Shown: piece after piece, positions 59,233 to 64,000 of the stretch
Position numbering within the stretch: position 1 is the stretch's first letter
Layout: every line of letters starts with the position of its first letter
Assembly (NCBI GenBank): GCA_002412775.1
Contig: DHVT01000011.1
Span: forward strand, 216,431-280,430
Source of the DNA: Firmicutes bacterium UBA5201
Lineage (GTDB): Bacteria; Bacillota; Clostridia; Peptostreptococcales; Acidaminobacteraceae
Direction of reading: 5' to 3'
Length of the DNA stretch: 64,000 nucleotides
Notes under the pieces: model-generated
Database searches by the model: none
Seen by the model: only the letters and a program-made list of their open reading frames with translations
Told to the model about the DNA's origin: nothing
Translations under genes and position numbers: made by a program

Positions 59233-60087
59233 ATGTTAAGCAAATTTGATTACATGAAACCCAAAACTCTTCAAGAGGCTTTTGTTCTTATGGGAGAAAA
59301 CCCCGGCATTAGGCTTTTGGCGGGGGGAACCGATTTAATGATTGTTTTGAGACGTAATATGGAACTGATTGAACATTTGATGGATATCAAAGAGATTCCT
59401 GAAACGAAACGATTCGAATACAATCAAGGAGAAGGGCTCTATATTGGTGCTTCTATTACTGTCAACGAGATTGCTGAGTTAGAGGTAGTTGGAGAAAAGT
59501 ATCAGGCTTTGAAACAAGCCGCGGATTCTTTGGCATCTTACCAACTTAGAAATAGAGCAACTTTGGTTGGAAATATATGCAATGCGTCACCGGGTGCGGA
59601 CTTGGCTTCACCTCTTTTGATTTTTGATGCGATAGTGCATATTGCGGGACCAAATGGAAAACGCGAAGTTGCCATCGGTGAATTCTTCACTGGCGTTAAA
59701 AAGACTGTTCTTGAACCCAATGAAATCGTGCTGGGGGTCTCACTACCAGATGTTCAAAATGGAGACAATAGCGTATTTTTGAAGCAAGCACGTGTCAAAG
59801 GTCATGATTTGGGGATCGCGGGGGTATCTTTGAGAAAGACATCGGACAATCAAATTTGTGTCGCAATGACTGCGGTAGCGCCTACACCAATCAGGTTGAC
59901 TCAACTAGAGAAAGCTATGTCAGGTAAAGCGTTGACAACCGAACTTGCCGAATGGATTTTTGAAGAGATTCGTAACCATATAAAACCGATTTCAGATATA
60001 AGGTCTTCTGCTGAATATCGATTACATGTATCCGGTGTGTTGGCTAAAAAAGGTTTATTGCAGTTAATAGAAATGGGAGGACAATAA
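59233..60087 (+). CDS. Molybdenum hydroxylase FAD-binding subunit (XdhB/CoxM-like)
   Basis: 284 residues from ATG 59233 (GGGAGG upstream; a longer frame to 59173 has no site). FAD-binding motifs LLAGGTDLMIVLRRNMELIE and YQLRNRATLVGNICNASPGA are the XdhB/CoxM hallmarks. C-terminal CO dehydrogenase flavoprotein-like domain follows (LPDVQNGDNSVFLKQARVKG). Transfers electrons from the Mo site through Fe-S to NAD+ or a partner. First gene of the B-C-A unit, followed by the Fe-S subunit after one base. Confidence 0.93.
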   Translation: MLSKFDYMKPKTLQEAFVLMGENPGIRLLAGGTDLMIVLRRNMELIEHLMDIKEIPETKRFEYNQGEGLYIGASITVNEIAELEVVGEKYQALKQAADSLASYQLRNRATLVGNICNASPGADLASPLLIFDAIVHIAGPNGKREVAIGEFFTGVKKTVLEPNEIVLGVSLPDVQNGDNSVFLKQARVKGHDLGIAGVSLRKTSDNQICVAMTAVAPTPIRLTQLEKAMSGKALTTELAEWIFEEIRNHIKPISDIRSSAEYRLHVSGVLAKKGLLQLIEMGGQ

Positions 60088-60088
60088 T

Positions 60089-60637
60089 ATGTGTGACAAC
60101 CACAACCATAATAAAGAAGCCAATTGTTTTTCTTATGAGGATTCTGGAATGCCGCGTGTACCTATGACTTGTACTGTCAATGGAGAGAAAATCAGAAAGA
60201 TGGTCGAACCCACTATGACTTTGCTGCAATTGCTACACAACGAGCTTAAACTATTCGGAACCAAGGAAGGTTGCGGCGAAGGAGAATGTGGCGCTTGTAC
60301 AATCAATATGAACGGTAAAGCGATCAATTCATGCCTTGTACTAGCAGTTGAGGCTGAAGGTACTGAGATACTGACCGTTGAGGGATTGGCCAAAGAAGGA
60401 GATCTTTCTACACTCCAGAAGGAGTTCATTCACCACGATGCGCTTCAGTGCGGTTTTTGCACACCTGGTATGCTGATGTCCGCAAGAGCACTACTCGATA
60501 AGAATCCGAATCCCGATGTTGACGAAGTCAAAGAGGCAATCGCAGGAAATCTATGCCGCTGTACAGGTTATTTCCCAATTGTCGATGCAATTATTGCGAC
60601 TGCAAAAAAGGAAAGGGAGGAAATGGACAATGAGTGA
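60089..60637 (+). CDS. Molybdenum hydroxylase [2Fe-2S] subunit (XdhC/CoxS-like)
   Basis: 182 residues. Two [2Fe-2S] clusters: plant-type CGEGECGACTINMNGKAI (Cys x4xC) and the C-terminal CGFCTPGMLMSARALL with NLCRCTGYFPIVDAI. An extra N-terminal His/Asn-rich tail (MCDNHNHNKEANCF) is unusual and might bind metal. The gene overlaps the catalytic subunit by 8 bp (60630-60637). Confidence 0.93.
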   Translation: MCDNHNHNKEANCFSYEDSGMPRVPMTCTVNGEKIRKMVEPTMTLLQLLHNELKLFGTKEGCGEGECGACTINMNGKAINSCLVLAVEAEGTEILTVEGLAKEGDLSTLQKEFIHHDALQCGFCTPGMLMSARALLDKNPNPDVDEVKEAIAGNLCRCTGYFPIVDAIIATAKKEREEMDNE

Positions 60638-62996
60638 TCAACAATATAGACATATCGGCAAGTCTTATGATAGAAAAGAGGCACAGGAAAAAGTGACAGG
60701 ACAGGCTGTTTATGTCCATGATATGGAACTTCCTGGCATGCTGTATGCGAAATGTTTGCATTCACCCCATGCCCATGCTGAAATCGTATCCATAGACACC
60801 ACAGAAGCACGTGATCTCCCCGGAGTGAAAGCAATAGTCACCGGTAAAGATGCACCATATAAGGTAGGACTTTACATGGTGGATAAAAATTTGATTGCCG
60901 ATGATCGGGTCAGATATCAAGGTGAAATTGTGGCCGCAGTTGCTGCAGAGGATGAAGCCATTGCCGAACGCGCAGTCTCACTGATCAAAGTCGAATATAA
61001 AGTACTTCCGATAGTTCATAATCTGGATGAGGCACTGGAGAATAAAATATTGATCCACGAGAACCTTCACACCTATGAGCATATGGAAGGAGTCTTTTTT
61101 CCACAGGCCCACACGAATATTGCAAGTTGGAACAGAACCTTGAAAGGAGACGTCAAAAGAGGCTTTGAAGAAGCAGATTTCATCATTGAAAATGAATTTT
61201 CATTGCCAGCGGTAGGTCACGTTCCAATGGAAACGCATGTGACGATAGCCCAAGCTGACCCTTATTCAAACAAGGTCAAAATTTGGTCGTCAGCCCAATC
61301 TCCTTTTGCAGTACGTCAGCTGCTTGCAAAATCATTAGGAATTGATAAAAGTGACGTTCACGTCATAGTTCCCTACATTGGTGGAGGATTCGGGGGAAAA
61401 GCCGGTATACATTTGGAACCTTTTGTCACTGTTCTCTCCAGAGCAGCAAAGGGACGCCCAGTCAAATATAAGGCGACTCGTGAAGAGGAATTCAATTTGT
61501 TGCCTACCCGTGCAGGTATGAGAAGTAAGATTAAAACCGGAGTCAAAAAAGATGGTACCATTACAGCGATGAAAGTCTATCATGACTGGGACAGTGGAGC
61601 TTATGCAGACTACGGCGTCAACGTTGGAAAAACCGCTGTTTATTCTGGTGCAGGTCCATATGTTATACCAAATATTGAACTTCACTCGCGAACAATATAT
61701 ACGAACAAGGTATTCAGTACGGCATATCGAGGTTTTGGCCATCTTGAAACTCACTGGGCGATTGAAAGACACATGGATTATATTGCCGGTCAAATCAAAA
61801 TGGATCCATACGAGTTCAGAATGAAGAATCTGTTGAGACCAGGAACACATACGATCAGCGGGGAATTGATTTATGAATCAACAGGCAGTCCTGTTGATTG
61901 TCTGGAAGCAGTTGCTAAAGAAATCGGTTGGACCGGATGGAAGACTGATGAAGAGCGCGATAAAGAGTTCAAAACAGGAAAAGTACGTGGAAAGGGTCTG
62001 GCTATGCTTCAAAAGGCTCCAGCGATGCCAAGTTACACTTCCACGGCGGCCATAATGCAAATGGACGAAGATGGGCATGTGAAGATCATGATCGGTGCCA
62101 TCGACATGGGTCAAGGAGCGAACACGGTAATGGCTCAGATAGCCGCTGAAGAATTGGATTTGCCAATGGATAGTGTGGATGTGGTCTGGGATGTTGATAC
62201 AGATAAGCATCCTTATGACTGGAATACTGTTGCTTCGAAATATACTTTTATGGGTGGCAATGCTGTAAGAAAAGCATCCCAAAACATGATCAAGCAGATG
62301 AAGGATATTGCTGCACAAGTTTTAAGATGTCATCCTGATGAATTGGCACATGGTGACGGTTACATCTATCATGTTCACCATACCGCTAGAAGAATACCAT
62401 TCAAGAAGTTGGCGATGGGTTACATGTATGAAAACGGTAACGGCATAGGTGGACCAATCATCGCACACGGCGTATACATGGCGAGTGGACTTACGAATCC
62501 GGATCCAGAGACAGGTCAGGGCAGACCTGGACTCGTATGGACTTTTGGGGCTCATGGCATAGAAATCGAAGTCGATGTAGAGACCGGTGAAGTACATGTG
62601 CTCAAAATCACCTCTGCATTTGATATCGGAAAGGTCATCAACAAGAAATTGGTAGATGGACAAGTACTGGGAGGTGTAGTTCAAGGTTTGGGATCAGCAC
62701 TAGTTGAAGGTTATAAATTCAGTCCTGATGCCAAATTGCTCAATCCTTCGTTTACAGACAACAAGATACCTACTGCAAAGGATATACCTGATGAAATCGT
62801 ACCAATCTATATTGAAAATCCACAGACAGACGGTCCTTATGGTGCACGTGGCATCGGTGAACATCCTATGATATCGGTACCTTCGGTAATTGGAAATGCT
62901 CTTTATGATGCACTAGGAATCAATTTTTTTACATTGCCAATGACACCAGAGAAAGTGGCTCTGGCCATAGCAAAAGAAAAGAAAGACATAAAATGA
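60630..62996 (+). CDS. Molybdenum hydroxylase catalytic subunit (XdhA-like xanthine/purine dehydrogenase)
   Basis: 788 residues from ATG 60630 (GGGAGG about 9 nt upstream). Starts GKSYDRKEAQEKVTGQAVYV. Molybdopterin-binding motifs: VIVPYIGGGFGGKAGIHLEP, TAYRGFGHLETHWAIERHMD, GAIDMGQGANTVMAQIAAEE, and the catalytic Glu in YGARGIGEHPMISVPS. Hydroxylates purines or related N-heterocycles; the exact substrate (xanthine, hypoxanthine, nicotinate) is not decided by sequence. Some clostridial members need labile selenium. Ends in a 4-bp overlap with the MocA-type gene. Confidence 0.93.
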   Translation: MSDQQYRHIGKSYDRKEAQEKVTGQAVYVHDMELPGMLYAKCLHSPHAHAEIVSIDTTEARDLPGVKAIVTGKDAPYKVGLYMVDKNLIADDRVRYQGEIVAAVAAEDEAIAERAVSLIKVEYKVLPIVHNLDEALENKILIHENLHTYEHMEGVFFPQAHTNIASWNRTLKGDVKRGFEEADFIIENEFSLPAVGHVPMETHVTIAQADPYSNKVKIWSSAQSPFAVRQLLAKSLGIDKSDVHVIVPYIGGGFGGKAGIHLEPFVTVLSRAAKGRPVKYKATREEEFNLLPTRAGMRSKIKTGVKKDGTITAMKVYHDWDSGAYADYGVNVGKTAVYSGAGPYVIPNIELHSRTIYTNKVFSTAYRGFGHLETHWAIERHMDYIAGQIKMDPYEFRMKNLLRPGTHTISGELIYESTGSPVDCLEAVAKEIGWTGWKTDEERDKEFKTGKVRGKGLAMLQKAPAMPSYTSTAAIMQMDEDGHVKIMIGAIDMGQGANTVMAQIAAEELDLPMDSVDVVWDVDTDKHPYDWNTVASKYTFMGGNAVRKASQNMIKQMKDIAAQVLRCHPDELAHGDGYIYHVHHTARRIPFKKLAMGYMYENGNGIGGPIIAHGVYMASGLTNPDPETGQGRPGLVWTFGAHGIEIEVDVETGEVHVLKITSAFDIGKVINKKLVDGQVLGGVVQGLGSALVEGYKFSPDAKLLNPSFTDNKIPTAKDIPDEIVPIYIENPQTDGPYGARGIGEHPMISVPSVIGNALYDALGINFFTLPMTPEKVALAIAKEKKDIK

Positions 62997-63595
62997 TATC
63001 GCCTAGTAATCTTGCGGGAATTATTCTGGCGGCGGGGTATTCTTCTAGAATGCACCAATTCAAACCTTTATTGCCTCTGGGAAAAAGCACTGTAATTGAA
63101 ACTGCGATTGATGGTTTTATAGAAGCCGGGATTGGAAACATAGTTGTAGTTATTGGTCATAACGCGGAAGCTCTAAAGCCATTGTTGGACCACAAGAAAA
63201 TTCAATGGGTTTACAACAGCCGATTTGATGAAGGTATGTTTACTTCCATATTGGCTGGCCTGAATGCGTTGGAGAAATCAGTTCATGGTTTTTTACTGTT
63301 GCCCGCGGACATTCCTTTAGTTAAAAAAAAGACTATCAATCAATTGTGTGAGGCATTTGATAGCAGTAATAAAGATATAATATATCCGGTATATTTAGGA
63401 AGACGAGGCCATCCACCGATTATTTCAGCCAAAATGTTCCCTGAGATACTCAAATATGATGGCACAGGTGGTCTGAAAGCATTATTGAAAACATATGGTG
63501 ACAGAGCCTTTCATGTAGAAGTTGATGATGAAGGCGTTTTACTTGATATGGATCAGTATGAGGATTACATGAAATTATGCATGTACCATTCTTGA
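62993..63595 (+). CDS. MocA-type molybdenum cofactor nucleotidyltransferase
   Basis: 200 residues. GT-A-like fold: N-terminal AGIILAAGYSSRMHQFKPLL (pyrophosphorylase consensus LAAGxSxRMxxxK), LLPADIPLVKKKT (DxP metal motif), and GRRGHPPIISAKMFPEILKY. Such proteins cytidylylate the molybdenum cofactor (MCD) for XDH-type enzymes or serve selenium-dependent molybdenum hydroxylases. Start overlaps the catalytic subunit stop by 4 bp (ATGA), so the cofactor enzyme and the hydroxylase are co-translated. Confidence 0.9.
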   Translation: MISPSNLAGIILAAGYSSRMHQFKPLLPLGKSTVIETAIDGFIEAGIGNIVVVIGHNAEALKPLLDHKKIQWVYNSRFDEGMFTSILAGLNALEKSVHGFLLLPADIPLVKKKTINQLCEAFDSSNKDIIYPVYLGRRGHPPIISAKMFPEILKYDGTGGLKALLKTYGDRAFHVEVDDEGVLLDMDQYEDYMKLCMYHS

Positions 63596-63671
63596 TTTGT
63601 AAATGACACCATTGTTATAACATGTAGTTATTGGGTATCATGCTTATACTGATAAAGGAGGATTACAGTAT

Positions 63672-64000
63672 ATGGCAAGTGTCGCAGTCAATCAACCAGC
63701 ACCAGATTTCACTTTAAATGATTTCAATGGAAAAACATTCAAGTTATCGGATTTCAAAAATGAAAAACACGTCCTTTTGGTACTGAACAGAGGTTTTGTC
63801 TGATCTTTCTGCCAGAGGCATATGATGCAGTTGCATCAAGATTATGATTCATTCATCAAAAGAGACACCGTCATAGTTGCAGTAGGTCCTGAAAACGCAA
63901 AGAGTTTCAAGGACTATTGGGCTAAGAACCAATTGCCGTTTTATGGGTTGCCTGATGAGAAGCTCAGTGTTTTGAAACTATACGGTCAAAAGGTGAACCT
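63672..64000 (+). CDS. Peroxiredoxin-like selenoprotein (UxxC), 3' truncated
   Basis: Starts ATG 63672 (AAAGGAGG upstream). The frame is open to the window end only if UGA 63801-63803 (codon 44) is read as Sec: ASVAVNQPAPDFTLNDFNGK, then LLVLNRGFV-U-SFCQRHMMQLHQDY, then VIVAVGPENAKSFKDYWAKN. The position of U and the following Cys47 match the catalytic CPxC of AhpC/TSA-type redoxins (RG(Y/F).CP(F/Y)C), with Sec replacing the peroxidatic Cys. It probably reduces peroxides and is a neighbour of the molybdenum hydroxylase. 109 codons are visible; the rest is outside the window. Confidence 0.88.
63803..63842 (+). promoter_or_regulatory. Possible SECIS element of the peroxiredoxin-like gene
   Basis: Just after the UGA a lower stem ATCTT/AAGAT (63803-63807 with 63838-63842) and an upper stem CTGC/GCAG (63809-63812 with 63827-63830), capped by CA/TG, enclose the loop GAGGCATA with two G residues. 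The fold is plausible, but alternatives exist. Confidence 0.45.

Noticed and set aside
1..64000. CRISPR arrays, tRNA or rRNA genes, insertion sequences, prophage genes
   Set aside because: No spaced direct repeats, RNA-gene signatures, transposase or phage protein motifs were seen on either strand by eye.

Overview
The window is low-GC DNA, densely coded on both strands. It looks like the chromosome of an anaerobic, amino-acid-fermenting Clostridia member. The evidence is a complete glycine reductase cluster with two in-frame UGA (selenocysteine) codons, clostridial-type Shine-Dalgarno sites (GGAGG), a third selenoprotein at the right edge and a molybdenum hydroxylase cluster. A Fusibacter/Acidaminobacter-like relative is plausible, but this is inference; no rRNA or other marker gene is present. 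I see no tRNA, rRNA, CRISPR array, IS element or phage gene.

Layout. 1-2970: truncated flavin split-barrel protein, alpha/beta hydrolase, lipoprotein, and a TetR-autoregulated membrane protein. 3035-3738: dodecin, a decayed CopZ-N-like [2Fe-2S] gene and a very strong hairpin. 3739-7397: DUF998 protein, secreted tandem-DUF302 protein, Crp/Fnr regulator behind a consensus promoter with a CsoR-type operator, GNAT. 7423-11396: LuxR regulator, membrane hydrolase, TetR plus membrane protein. 11552-14732: DUF1328 miniprotein and an ECF sigma / small membrane protein / large TPR protein operon. 14850-20594: KatG, SGNH hydrolase, SRPBCC, tandem VOC, PPK2.

20788-27470 is the glycine reductase cluster grdX-trxA-grdE-grdA-grdB-grdC-grdD. 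It reduces glycine to acetyl phosphate with electrons delivered by the CEPC thioredoxin. GrdA Sec is codon 44 (UGA 23006-23008) and GrdB Sec is codon 350 (UGA 24423-24425), the latter followed by a clean SECIS-like hairpin. A PPK2 kinase and a Ppx/GppA phosphatase flank the cluster. 27600-30782: Ppx/GppA, HAD hydrolase, alpha/alpha-toroid protein.

30837-35529: AraC regulator, then a membrane protein and an 895-residue Fe-S flavoprotein behind a perfect TTGTGA-N6-TCACAA palindrome. 35604-41366: exported proteins (DUF3298 lipoprotein, PstS-like binding protein, two further surface proteins). 41525-48965: GltD-like oxidoreductase, AraC/GyrI-like regulator, GNAT plus anchored 809-residue protein, MerR regulator with a canonical 19-bp-spacer promoter, methyltransferase. 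48979-52847: broken HD-GYP gene followed by small detoxification/resistance-type genes (GNAT, VOC, flavin split barrel, aminoglycoside 6-adenylyltransferase, P-loop kinase) and a CsoR-type repressor. 52958-57414: GGDEF-EAL protein, chemoreceptor and AraC-type response regulator. 57529-64000: Gfo/Idh/MocA oxidoreductase, MoaE-like protein, a three-subunit molybdenum hydroxylase with a MocA-type nucleotidyltransferase, and a truncated peroxiredoxin-like selenoprotein with a U-x-x-C motif.

The strongest leads are regulatory and selenium-related: a CsoR-type operator on a Crp/Fnr gene, a Crp/Fnr-type site elsewhere in the window, and selenoproteins that ordinary gene calling would split or truncate.
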